Of a stretch of 43,933 bases of DNA, positions 26,758 through 35,024 are shown in pieces; within the stretch, counting starts at the first letter, position 1; each line of letters begins with the position of its first letter. The DNA is taken from assembly GCA_937916465.1 (NCBI GenBank), contig CALFTK010000047.1, positions 1 to 43,933 on the forward strand, read 5' to 3'. Position numbers and translations under genes: made by a program. The stretch comes from an uncultured Bacteroidales bacterium (lineage in GTDB: Bacteria; Bacteroidota; Bacteroidia; Bacteroidales; Bacteroidaceae). The notes under the pieces were generated by a model. It did not search any database. It had not been told where the DNA came from and saw only the letters and a program-made list of their open reading frames with translations.

Positions 26758-27093
26758 ATGGATAGTACAAGACAACAGAAAATTTCAAGACTTATTCAGA
26801 AAGAGTTAAGCGAGATGTTTGTTCAGCAGACCAAACTGACCAAAGGATTGCTTGTAACAGTAAGTTCAGTCAGAGTTAGCCCCGATTTAAGCATCGCCAG
26901 CGCATATCTTAGCATCTTTCCATCGGAAAAGGGCGAAGAGACTATTAAAAACATCAATGGCAACGTAAAGGTAATACGCTACGATTTAGGACAAAGAGTA
27001 CGTCATCAACTTCGTATAATTCCTGAATTGCGTTTCTTTTTAGACACATCGCTTGATTATCTGGAACATATAGACGAGCTGCTAAAAAAATAG
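26758..27093 (+). CDS. rbfA: Ribosome-binding factor A
   Basis: A 111-residue KH-domain protein that assists 16S rRNA 5'-end maturation and 30S assembly. N-terminal RLIQKELSEMF and central VSVRVSPDLSIASAYLSIFP match the family, and the C terminus RHQLRIIPELRFFLDTSLDY is the usual RbfA end. It begins 6 bases after the methyltransferase and 7 bases before the permease, a neighbourhood common in Bacteroidota. Confidence 0.95.
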   Translation: MDSTRQQKISRLIQKELSEMFVQQTKLTKGLLVTVSSVRVSPDLSIASAYLSIFPSEKGEETIKNINGNVKVIRYDLGQRVRHQLRIIPELRFFLDTSLDYLEHIDELLKK

Positions 27094-27100
27094 CATAAAG

Positions 27101-28327
27101 ATGAACTTTCCGTTTTATATAGCAAAGCGTTATCTGTTTGCAAAAAAGAGTCATAACGTAATAAATGTAATATCAGGCATATCTGTAGCCGGTATTGCAC
27201 TGGCATCATTTGCATTAGTTTGTACACTTTCTGTATTTAACGGATTCAATGATTTGGTTGCTACACTCTTTACTAAATTCGATCCTGAATTAAAAATTGT
27301 AGCAGCACAAGGTGAACTGTTCGATATTGACAATTGCGCAGTAGAAGAGATTTCACAATTACCCTTTGTAGAAGATTATTCATACTCTCTGGAGGAGCAG
27401 GCCTTGGTGCAATATCGTAACACCCAACAAATTGTAGTTATAAAAGGGGTAGAAGAGAGTTTCTATTCAACATCAGGAATTGAAGATATTCTACGCGGTA
27501 ATGGTATATTCATGCTTACAGATGCTGTATGCGAATATGGTATTCCGGGAATGGGTGTTATTAGCAATTTAGGTAGCGGAATACAACCTGCAGAACCTTT
27601 CAAACTATATGTTCCCAAACAAGGAGAGCGTGTAAACATGATAAATGCAGCAGCAAATTTTCAAAGTAGCAATGTATTTTCACCCGGCGTGGCATTCCAG
27701 GTAAACCAGGCCAAATATGACGAAAATTACATCATTGTATCGCTGGATTTGGCACGTAAACTTACAGGATACCAGAATAAGGCATCTGCTATTGAACTTA
27801 AACTTACAGATGATATTTCGGTAAAAAGAGCTAAAAAGAAGATTGCAGCTATAGTAGGAACAGATTTCAAAGTATTGGATAGATACGAACAACAAGAAGA
27901 TATATTCAAAGTGGTTAAGCTTGAAAAATTCATATCCTATCTGTTCCTTACATTCATACTATTGATAGCCTGTTTTAACATAATCAGTTCACTAATAATG
28001 TTAATGATAGAAAAACAGGCTGACACTGAAATTTTAAGAAGTTTGGGAGCAGACAAAGCTACAACAACATCAATTTTTATTTATGATGGTATCTTGATTT
28101 CAATGTTGGGTGCCGTATCAGGAGTTGTATTAGGCACTATTGCGGCACTATTACAACAATATTTTGGTTTCATTCCGTTAGGTACAAACGGAGGCTTTAT
28201 AGTTGATGCCTATCCGGTAAGTGTTCATCTGCAGGATATAATTCTAGTACTGTCAACAGTTCTTGCTGTCAGCTATATATCCATTAAACCTATTGGGAAA
28301 CTTGCAAAAAGAGTTATCGGTCAATAA
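27101..28327 (+). CDS. ABC-type permease, LolC/LolE-like (FtsX family)
   Basis: A 408-residue inner-membrane permease with one N-terminal transmembrane helix (about 22-45), a large periplasmic domain (about 50-270) and a FtsX core of three helices (about 275-300, 322-350, 372-395). The opening FPFYIAKRYLFAKK and GISVAGIALA are typical of the LolC/E-like permeases that release lipoproteins for outer-membrane sorting. The partner ATPase is not in this window. The last 14 bases overlap the 3' end of murI. Confidence 0.85.
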   Translation: MNFPFYIAKRYLFAKKSHNVINVISGISVAGIALASFALVCTLSVFNGFNDLVATLFTKFDPELKIVAAQGELFDIDNCAVEEISQLPFVEDYSYSLEEQALVQYRNTQQIVVIKGVEESFYSTSGIEDILRGNGIFMLTDAVCEYGIPGMGVISNLGSGIQPAEPFKLYVPKQGERVNMINAAANFQSSNVFSPGVAFQVNQAKYDENYIIVSLDLARKLTGYQNKASAIELKLTDDISVKRAKKKIAAIVGTDFKVLDRYEQQEDIFKVVKLEKFISYLFLTFILLIACFNIISSLIMLMIEKQADTEILRSLGADKATTTSIFIYDGILISMLGAVSGVVLGTIAALLQQYFGFIPLGTNGGFIVDAYPVSVHLQDIILVLSTVLAVSYISIKPIGKLAKRVIGQ

Positions 28328-29162
28328 TATCCTGCAACGAAATAGTCTCTGCATTGATTGATTCATGCAAAAAGATTGATGCAGCCGGCAGGAAGATGTT
28401 TATATCTTCAGTTGTCAGATATTTACAATTACCATTCTTTGTACATTTTGCGTCCATTGCCGGATGCCTATCAAGATAACTACGCAGAGAAGTAGCCACA
28501 TATTCACCTTGTACCACAACCTCGATATTGTCCGGAACATACTTCCTGATAGTGTCATAAAGTAACGGATAGTGCGTACAGCCCAATATTATGGTATCTA
28601 TCTTATCATCTTTGGCAAGCAGATTTTCCACATGACGCTTAACGAAATAGTCTGTACCTTCTGAATTAAGTTCGTTATTTTCCACCAATGGTACCCATAT
28701 AGGACAAGCTTCACCTACTACCTTGATTTCTGGAAATAACTTCTTTATTTCAAGCGGATAGGACATTGATTTGACAGTTCCCGGTGTAGCCAGCAAACCC
28801 ACGTGGCGCGTCTTTGTAATATCACCCAAACATTCCGCAGTAGGACGTATAATACCCAACACTCGTCTATCAGGAGCAATAGTAGGAATATCATTCTGCT
28901 GAATATTACGCAATGCTTTTGCTGAAGCTGTGTTACATGCCAAAATAACCAGTCTGCACCCCAATTCAAAGAGTTTTGTAACACATTCCAACGTAAATTC
29001 ATATACTACCTGGAACGATCGGGTTCCGTATGGAGTACGCGCATTATCACCTAAATAAAGATAGTCATATTCAGGCATGACCTTTCTGATATGGGTCAGG
29101 ATAGTCAAACCGCCATAACCTGAATCAAAAATACCTATAGGACCCTTATCTGAAGAAAGCAT
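28314..29162 (-). CDS. murI: Glutamate racemase
   Basis: A 282-residue cofactor-independent racemase that supplies D-glutamate for peptidoglycan. The two catalytic cysteines are present: Cys76 in ILACNTAS and another near residue 193 in ILGCTHYPLL. The substrate motif FDSGYGG is at residues 12-18. It follows the Skp gene by 25 bases at the end of the envelope cluster, and overlaps the permease tail by 14 bases. Whether it has its own promoter is unclear, since the hairpin at 29774-29808 could reduce readthrough. Confidence 0.96.
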   Translation of the reverse strand: MLSSDKGPIGIFDSGYGGLTILTHIRKVMPEYDYLYLGDNARTPYGTRSFQVVYEFTLECVTKLFELGCRLVILACNTASAKALRNIQQNDIPTIAPDRRVLGIIRPTAECLGDITKTRHVGLLATPGTVKSMSYPLEIKKLFPEIKVVGEACPIWVPLVENNELNSEGTDYFVKRHVENLLAKDDKIDTIILGCTHYPLLYDTIRKYVPDNIEVVVQGEYVATSLRSYLDRHPAMDAKCTKNGNCKYLTTEDINIFLPAASIFLHESINAETISLQDIIDR

Positions 29163-29187
29163 ATCGTTTGGTATTGGTTGTTAATAC

Positions 29188-29751
29188 TTATTGTAAAGTA
29201 GAATCTATCTCTTGCATTGTCTCTTCTACCTTTACGGTAATACCCAATTTGAGATATACATCGTGCGAAATATCTATACCACGATTGGTATTTATATAGA
29301 GATAGGTTCTTTGATCTGTATCTACTACATAATCGAGGTCTTTCTCTTTACATACAGCTGCAATAGCTTCAAGAGCCTTCTGCTTTAATGGATTCAATAA
29401 CTGAAGACGATGTTCTTCAAGTGCCTTATTAACGTTCTGACGAAACTCTACATTATTGTCCATCAGAAGTTGCAACTCCTTCTGACGTTTAGCAACTATA
29501 GTAGAAGATAGTTGGTCCTGATTTATCATAAAATCAGTATATTGTCTATCAAATTCACGTTTTGAACGCTCAACTTCACTTTTATATTCAGCCTGTAACT
29601 CATCAAGTTTTAGTTGAGCTTCCATATATTCAGGCATCATCTGTACTGTCTTGTTAAAACTTATATAACCAAAACAGCCCTGTTGTGCATAGGTAGTATT
29701 TGAAATTATAACTACAAAGAACAGAAATAAAACAAAAGACTTCCGCATCAT
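29188..29751 (-). CDS. Skp/OmpH-family periplasmic chaperone, copy C
   Basis: A 187-residue secreted protein with a signal peptide (cut near TYAQ) and an N-terminal strand GCFGYISFNKTVQMMPEYMEAQ. A long charged coiled coil (about 45-125) follows, then a C-terminal beta segment with DYVVDTDQRTYLYI. Skp-like chaperones hold unfolded outer-membrane proteins in the periplasm and hand them to BamA. It is the most divergent of three tandem copies and has an extra C-terminal tail. A hairpin at 29774-29808 precedes it. Confidence 0.83.
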   Translation of the reverse strand: MMRKSFVLFLFFVVIISNTTYAQQGCFGYISFNKTVQMMPEYMEAQLKLDELQAEYKSEVERSKREFDRQYTDFMINQDQLSSTIVAKRQKELQLLMDNNVEFRQNVNKALEEHRLQLLNPLKQKALEAIAAVCKEKDLDYVVDTDQRTYLYINTNRGIDISHDVYLKLGITVKVEETMQEIDSTLQ

Positions 29752-29773
29752 ATTAATGTTTATTAGCTATTAA

Positions 29774-29808
29774 ACAAAAGGGAAACGGGCAGAACCCTAT
29801 TTCCCCTT
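29774..29808 (-). terminator. Terminator or attenuator between Skp copies B and C
   Basis: On the minus strand an outer stem (TTTCCC region 29800-29807 with GGGAAA region 29780-29785) and an inner GGG/CCC stem (29795-29797 with 29787-29789) enclose a short loop. It is followed by CTTTTGT. The stem has a bulge, so partial termination is more likely than complete. Confidence 0.5.
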
Positions 29809-29832
29809 CATTAAATAATTTGTACAACACCT

Positions 29833-30336
29833 TTATTTAATTCCTAATTTATCTTTTACTGTCTGGGTAACGTCAGTTGTTAAAGTAGTGCTTACAAACG
29901 GAACTGCGCCACCTGCAAGATCAAAAATACAGATATAGCCACCCTCCTGACCAACTGATTCAATAGCTTTTGTAAGCTTTGTAGAGATACTGTTCATCAG
30001 TTCCGCAGATTTGTTCTGCAAATTTACTTCACACTGCTGATAGTAATTCGCTAGTTTCTCCTGGAGTTCCATCAGTTCCTGTTCACGACGAGCTTTAATG
30101 TTATCGGGTAATGTTCCTACCTGCTTTTCATAATCCTGAAGTTTGTTATTATATTCTGTCTGCATCAATTTGAGTTCTTCCTCGAACTGAGACTGAAGTG
30201 TCTGCAAATCTGTCTGTGCCTGTGTATATTCCGGCATCAATGGCAACAGATCTGCTGAATTTATATGTCCAAACTTCTGACCAAACATACATATAGGAGC
30301 AATCATCAACATTGCCATCATCAAAATCTTCTTCAT
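29833..30336 (-). CDS. Skp/OmpH-family periplasmic chaperone, copy B
   Basis: A 167-residue chaperone with a signal peptide (cut near MFGQ), the family start KFGHINSADLLPLMPEY, and a coiled coil of about 40-115 that is rich in Q/E/K. The C-terminal beta segment includes GYICIFDLAG. It is preceded by its own -7 box (30378-30385), located just after the stop of copy A. It differs enough from copies A and C to be an old duplication. Confidence 0.88.
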   Translation of the reverse strand: MKKILMMAMLMIAPICMFGQKFGHINSADLLPLMPEYTQAQTDLQTLQSQFEEELKLMQTEYNNKLQDYEKQVGTLPDNIKARREQELMELQEKLANYYQQCEVNLQNKSAELMNSISTKLTKAIESVGQEGGYICIFDLAGGAVPFVSTTLTTDVTQTVKDKLGIK

Positions 30337-30377
30337 AATTGTATTTATTTTTAAAATTTTACTTTCAATGTATAGTG

Positions 30378-30385
30378 CAAAGGTA
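30378..30385 (-). promoter_or_regulatory. Internal promoter before Skp copy B
   Basis: TACCTTTG (minus strand, 30385-30378) is a perfect -7 box 41 bases before the ATG of copy B, in the gap after copy A. No -33 box at the canonical distance. Confidence 0.5.
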
Positions 30386-30390
30386 GTTAA

Positions 30391-30906
30391 TTAATTTGAA
30401 TATCCTAATTTCTGAAGTACTTCATTGCTTATATCAATTTTGGGAGAAGCGTAAATCATACTTCCTGCCGAAGCCCTATCCACCACTACCTGATAACCGT
30501 TTGTTTCGCTTATCTGCTTTACTGCTTCATAAATTTCGTCCTGAATAGGAGCCATCAGACTTTCACGTTTCTTGTAGAGTTCACCTTCCGGCCCAAAATA
30601 TTGACGCTTCAATTCGCTGGCTTGTTTCTCTTTTGCAACAATCTCTTCTTCTTTTTTTACTTTCTGCTCTTCTGACAAAAAAACAGCTTCGTTCTGATAG
30701 CTTTTATAAAGAGTTTCTGCTTCCAGAGAGATAGCTTCTACTTCTGCCTGCCAACGTTTTGAAAACTGATTCAACTGTTCATTTGCTCTTTCATAAGCAG
30801 GAATTTTATCCAAAATATATTCCATATCAATTAGAGCAAACTTCTGCGCATTCGCTCCTGCACATAGCAGAAACAAAACCGATGCTAACGATAAAATCTT
30901 TTTCAT
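30391..30906 (-). CDS. Skp/OmpH-family periplasmic chaperone, copy A
   Basis: A 171-residue chaperone with a signal peptide (cut near ANAQ), the family start KFALIDMEYILDKIPAY, and a coiled coil about 45-120 with KKEEEIVAKEKQ. It ends in a beta segment GYQVVVDRASAGSMIYASP. It lies 30 bases after bamA, the position usual for Skp in Bacteroidota, so it is the best candidate for the primary BamA partner. Confidence 0.9.
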   Translation of the reverse strand: MKKILSLASVLFLLCAGANAQKFALIDMEYILDKIPAYERANEQLNQFSKRWQAEVEAISLEAETLYKSYQNEAVFLSEEQKVKKEEEIVAKEKQASELKRQYFGPEGELYKKRESLMAPIQDEIYEAVKQISETNGYQVVVDRASAGSMIYASPKIDISNEVLQKLGYSN

Positions 30907-30936
30907 AAATTTCCACTTTTAGAGTTAAACATAACA

Positions 30937-33567
30937 TTAGAATTCCTGACCAAGTATAAAATGTACCTGACTACCGGAATATTGCTTAGAACCATTCACA
31001 GGGTCAAAACCGTATGCCCAGTCTATACCCATCATACCAACCATTGGCAAGAACACTCTAACACCTACACCTGCCGAGCGTTTTAAATCGAATGGTTTAA
31101 ATTCGCTGATCTTTGCCCATGCGTTACCGCCTTCTACAAAAGCAAGGGCATATATTGTAGTTGAATTCTCCATTATCAATGGGAATCGCAGTTCTGCTGC
31201 CAATCTGGCGTATGCGTAGCTTTCACTGTAATAAGATAGAGAACCATTGTCGTAACCACGCAACGCTACCATTTCTGTAGCGTATGTATATGAGCCTCCA
31301 CTCATTCCATCACCGCCCACATAGAATGTTTCAAATGGTGAACGCTTATACTTGTTATAGTGTCCCAAAAGACCGAAATCGGCACGGGTCATAAGAACCA
31401 GACTCTTCTGTCCACCGGTAAGCGATGTATATGTTCTGCTGCGGAACTTCCACTTATGATATTCAATCCATTTGTGTTTCTCCTGCAGTTCAAGCTGATA
31501 TGTTGCCGATGTCTGGTTGTTTGCCAATGATGCATAATCTACACCATCCCATAGTGAATAAGGTGGAGTGACAGAAACCGTTAAAGCAAAATCGGAACCG
31601 AAACGCGGATACAACTGGTTGTCGGTAGAATTTCTACTTAATGTTATTCCTAAATTGATATTATTACATGCTCCATTATTAATAAGGAAATAAGACCAAT
31701 TCTTAAGTTTATATCTTGTATATGCCAATTCACCATATATGGTAAAATAATCATCAGGCCAATGCAGACGCTTACCCCAACCAACCGAAGCACCTAACAG
31801 AGTAATATATTTATCCGGATCATAATAATTTTCGTAGTTGGCATATCCATAATCATAACCACCATAGTAACTTCCATAACCATACATATAGTTATTCAGG
31901 TTCTGATATAGTGCTGTATTGTAGAAGTTTGAATTTACATCAGACTGTTTTGAATAGAAGAAATTCACAGATAATGAATTAGGTCTTTTTCCGCCCAACC
32001 AGGGTTCAAAGAACGAAAGACTATAGGAATGATAATAGCGACCGTTTGTCTGTCCACTTATGGAGAATGTCTGACCATCACCCTGAGGAATGAACATACG
32101 GTAGTTATCACTCTTGTGAAAGAGGTTATACATAGAGAAGTTTGTAAATTTCAACGCTACACGCCCTATAATACCTGTCTGACCCCATCCGGCAGATAGT
32201 TCTATCTGATCGTTTGCCTTGGAATCGAGTTCCCAGTTTATATCTACAGTTCCATCTGTGTAGTTAGGTTTAAGATCCGGATTGATGGTCTGAGGATCAA
32301 AATGACCCATCTGACCAATGTTCATATAGGAACGGGTTAATGCTTCTTTTGAGAAGAGATCGCCCGGACGCGTATAAAGTTCACGACGCACCACATTTTC
32401 ATATAGGCGATCGTTACCAAAAATATTCACTCTGTTGATTCTGGCTTGAGGACCCTCCACAATTCTCATTTCCAAATCTATGGAGTCACCTACCACATTT
32501 GCTTCCACAGCATCCAGACCATAGAATAGATAGCCGGTATTGTAATAGAGATTACCTACAGCATCTTCATCTTCCATAGTACGTTCTTTCAACTTCTTCT
32601 GATCATATACATCACCGCTCTTCATTCTTAGCACTTCGGCTAAATCTTCACTATTATATACGGTGTTACCAACCCAGTTGATATTTCTTAGATAATACTT
32701 ATTACCTTCATCCACGGTAAGATATATATCAACTGTATTTTCATCTTGATTATGGGCCACACTATCGCTGACTATATAGGCATCTCTATAACCAAGTTCG
32801 TTGTATTTGCTTATAATATTCTCCTTATCATTTTCATATTCATCATCTACAAATTTCTTTGTACGGAAGAAGTCATTAAGGTATCGTTTTTCATTTGTCT
32901 TTTTCATGACCTTCTTTAATGCCTTATCGTCAAGAGCTGTATTACCCTGCAATATGATTTTGTTAACCTTAACTCTCTCTTTCTTATCTATATATATGTC
33001 GATATAAACCAATCCGTCTTCATCGACCTCTTCCTGTTGCTGAACACGTATTTCTGCGTTATCATAACCTTTTTCATTATAGTAACGACGAATAAGTATT
33101 TCAGAACGATCCAAGATGTTTGGTGTTACCTGACTACCGCGAATCAAACCAATCTTATCTTCCAATTCAGTAATTTCACCCTTCTTTACACCATGGTAGA
33201 TAATGTCTTTAATCTTAGGGCGTTGTTCTATAGATATTTCCAGATATATTTTACTGTCAACTATCTTTGTAGCAATAATCTTGACGTTGGCAAACAGACC
33301 ATTCTTCCACAAACGTTTCATAGCCGTTGATATTTCATCGCCGGGCACAGTGATTATTTGACCAACTGTTAATCCGGAGAGACCTATCAACGTTGATGGA
33401 TCCATATTTTCTACTCCGGTAACAACTATATCTGCAATTTCATATTGTTTTGGAGTTCCCGAATAGAGTATAACAGGAGTATCTTCTGTTAATTGTTCCT
33501 GTGCTTTACAAGGAACAATCATAACCAGTCCTAACAGAATCAGTATGTATTTTATCTTCTTCATCAT
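30937..33567 (-). CDS. bamA: Outer-membrane protein assembly factor BamA
   Basis: An 876-residue Omp85 protein that inserts beta-barrel proteins in the outer membrane. The signal peptide is cleaved near CKAQ. About five POTRA domains occupy 40-420, with recurring GN motifs (ILQGNTALDD, NWVGNTVYN, FGNDRLYEN). The barrel runs 450-876, with a lid/barrel motif region GWGQTGIIGRVALKFTNF. Near 555-590 the barrel has an unusual tyrosine/glycine-rich stretch. It is followed by Skp copy A and preceded by uppS with one base between, so translation is tightly linked. Confidence 0.96.
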   Translation of the reverse strand: MMKKIKYILILLGLVMIVPCKAQEQLTEDTPVILYSGTPKQYEIADIVVTGVENMDPSTLIGLSGLTVGQIITVPGDEISTAMKRLWKNGLFANVKIIATKIVDSKIYLEISIEQRPKIKDIIYHGVKKGEITELEDKIGLIRGSQVTPNILDRSEILIRRYYNEKGYDNAEIRVQQQEEVDEDGLVYIDIYIDKKERVKVNKIILQGNTALDDKALKKVMKKTNEKRYLNDFFRTKKFVDDEYENDKENIISKYNELGYRDAYIVSDSVAHNQDENTVDIYLTVDEGNKYYLRNINWVGNTVYNSEDLAEVLRMKSGDVYDQKKLKERTMEDEDAVGNLYYNTGYLFYGLDAVEANVVGDSIDLEMRIVEGPQARINRVNIFGNDRLYENVVRRELYTRPGDLFSKEALTRSYMNIGQMGHFDPQTINPDLKPNYTDGTVDINWELDSKANDQIELSAGWGQTGIIGRVALKFTNFSMYNLFHKSDNYRMFIPQGDGQTFSISGQTNGRYYHSYSLSFFEPWLGGKRPNSLSVNFFYSKQSDVNSNFYNTALYQNLNNYMYGYGSYYGGYDYGYANYENYYDPDKYITLLGASVGWGKRLHWPDDYFTIYGELAYTRYKLKNWSYFLINNGACNNINLGITLSRNSTDNQLYPRFGSDFALTVSVTPPYSLWDGVDYASLANNQTSATYQLELQEKHKWIEYHKWKFRSRTYTSLTGGQKSLVLMTRADFGLLGHYNKYKRSPFETFYVGGDGMSGGSYTYATEMVALRGYDNGSLSYYSESYAYARLAAELRFPLIMENSTTIYALAFVEGGNAWAKISEFKPFDLKRSAGVGVRVFLPMVGMMGIDWAYGFDPVNGSKQYSGSQVHFILGQEF

Positions 33568-33568
33568 C

Positions 33569-34315
33569 TTATTTATTACTTTGCTCAGCTATTTGCGCAC
33601 TTGTTTTTCCAAAACGACGTTCACGTTCTTGATAACTCAGAATAGCTTTACACAACTCTTCCTTATCGAAATCAGGCCAGAATGTATCACAAAAGTACAA
33701 TTCTGTATAAGCAGACTGCCACAGCAGATAATTGCTTAATCTGATTTCCCCACCTGTACGTATCAACAGATCCGGATCCGGCATAAAGTTTGTGTTCAGG
33801 TTTGCTGAGAACATCTCTTCTGTAATATCTTCGGCAGAAATCTTTCCTTCTGCAACCCGACGAGCAAGTTTCTTTGCAGTGTCGGTAATCTCCCAACGAG
33901 AAGAGTAGCTCAATGCCAAAATCAGAGTGGATCTCTTAAAGTTTGACGTTCTTTCTATCAACCCGTTTAATTTGTCAAGTACATCTTTTGGTAAACGGGA
34001 TGTATCGCCTATAACACAAAACCTTACATCGTTCTTAACAAAAAGTTCATCTTCCAGATTCTTAAACAGCAAAAGCATCAAGGCATTTATCTCCTCAATA
34101 GGACGATTCCAGTTTTCTGTGGAGAAGGTGTAAAGAGTAAGATATTTGATACCCAATCTTACTGCATCCTGGGTAAGTTGTCTTACCACCTGAACACCTT
34201 GAATATGCCCTTCGGTTCTCTCTTTACCTTGCTGAGTAGCCCACCTGCCATTACCATCCATAATGATGGCAACGTGTTCCGGGATTCTGTTTTTATCAAT
34301 TAATTCTTCGTACAT
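33569..34315 (-). CDS. uppS: Isoprenyl transferase (undecaprenyl diphosphate synthase)
   Basis: A 248-residue cis-prenyltransferase that makes the C55 lipid carrier for peptidoglycan and O-antigen. The N-terminal signature HVAIIMDGNGRWA includes the catalytic Asp. Further family segments are GHIQG, LTLYTFSTENWNRP, DLLIRTGGEIRLSN and the C-terminal FWPDFD. In Bacteroidota uppS usually lies immediately before bamA, as here. Confidence 0.97.
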   Translation of the reverse strand: MYEELIDKNRIPEHVAIIMDGNGRWATQQGKERTEGHIQGVQVVRQLTQDAVRLGIKYLTLYTFSTENWNRPIEEINALMLLLFKNLEDELFVKNDVRFCVIGDTSRLPKDVLDKLNGLIERTSNFKRSTLILALSYSSRWEITDTAKKLARRVAEGKISAEDITEEMFSANLNTNFMPDPDLLIRTGGEIRLSNYLLWQSAYTELYFCDTFWPDFDKEELCKAILSYQERERRFGKTSAQIAEQSNK

Positions 34316-34330
34316 AGTAACTCTATACGT

Positions 34331-35020
34331 TTAGTTGCAGTCACAAGGACGTGCAAAAATATCGAAAGTAAGGTATAGCATAGTAAAGCTATAACTATCC
34401 TTGTTTTTAAATCCTTTTCCTTTTATCTGGAACGGGTCATTCAACGATGTACCTGTATTTACCAATGTAACATCAAGTTTATCGGTCGAAGTAAATCGCA
34501 TTGTCCATTCCAAACCTATATTTACCCTTTCTGCCAGTTTATAACGCAAACCCAATCCAATAGGAAAGTTTACGGCAAAAACTTTTTCTGCCGGTTTAGG
34601 AGCGTAAGTCAGACCTATTCCCAAAAGATAGTAAGGAACCAACCTACGGCTTCCATTCCACGTTGTCATACCGTATGCATTAAAATTGCATTCGGCCTGT
34701 AAACCGAAATCATAAATGGTACGGCTAAAACCAATTCCATCACCTGGAATTGAGCCCTCCATAGATTGTGTGCTCCCCTCTATTCCGGCTGAAACAATAT
34801 CTGCCTTCAAAGAGAATCTGGGGTTTACATTGTATCTTGCCACAACACCCACCATGCCATTTGTGTTTCGATAGAGCGTAGTACTATTTACATCGCCCAT
34901 ATAGAAACAGCCTCCTCCTACCAGGCCTAATTCAGCAAAATAGCCTTCGTCCTGAGCCTTTGCGGGAGTAAAAGCAAGTAGCAATACCAGCACAAGTATG
35001 TATTGTGATTTTTTGCACAT
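34331..35020 (-). CDS. DUF6089-family outer-membrane beta-barrel protein
   Basis: A 229-residue protein with a signal peptide (cut after AKAQ). The mature N terminus FAELGLVGGGCFYMGDVNS and alternating strands are typical of the DUF6089 family, found beside uppS-bamA across Bacteroidota. The region PYYLLGIGLTYAP and a final aromatic/hydrophobic strand support a small barrel. The molecular function is unknown; a link to envelope assembly is inferred from conserved neighbourhood only. Confidence 0.85.
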   Translation of the reverse strand: MCKKSQYILVLVLLLAFTPAKAQDEGYFAELGLVGGGCFYMGDVNSTTLYRNTNGMVGVVARYNVNPRFSLKADIVSAGIEGSTQSMEGSIPGDGIGFSRTIYDFGLQAECNFNAYGMTTWNGSRRLVPYYLLGIGLTYAPKPAEKVFAVNFPIGLGLRYKLAERVNIGLEWTMRFTSTDKLDVTLVNTGTSLNDPFQIKGKGFKNKDSYSFTMLYLTFDIFARPCDCN

Positions 35021-35024
35021 ACTG

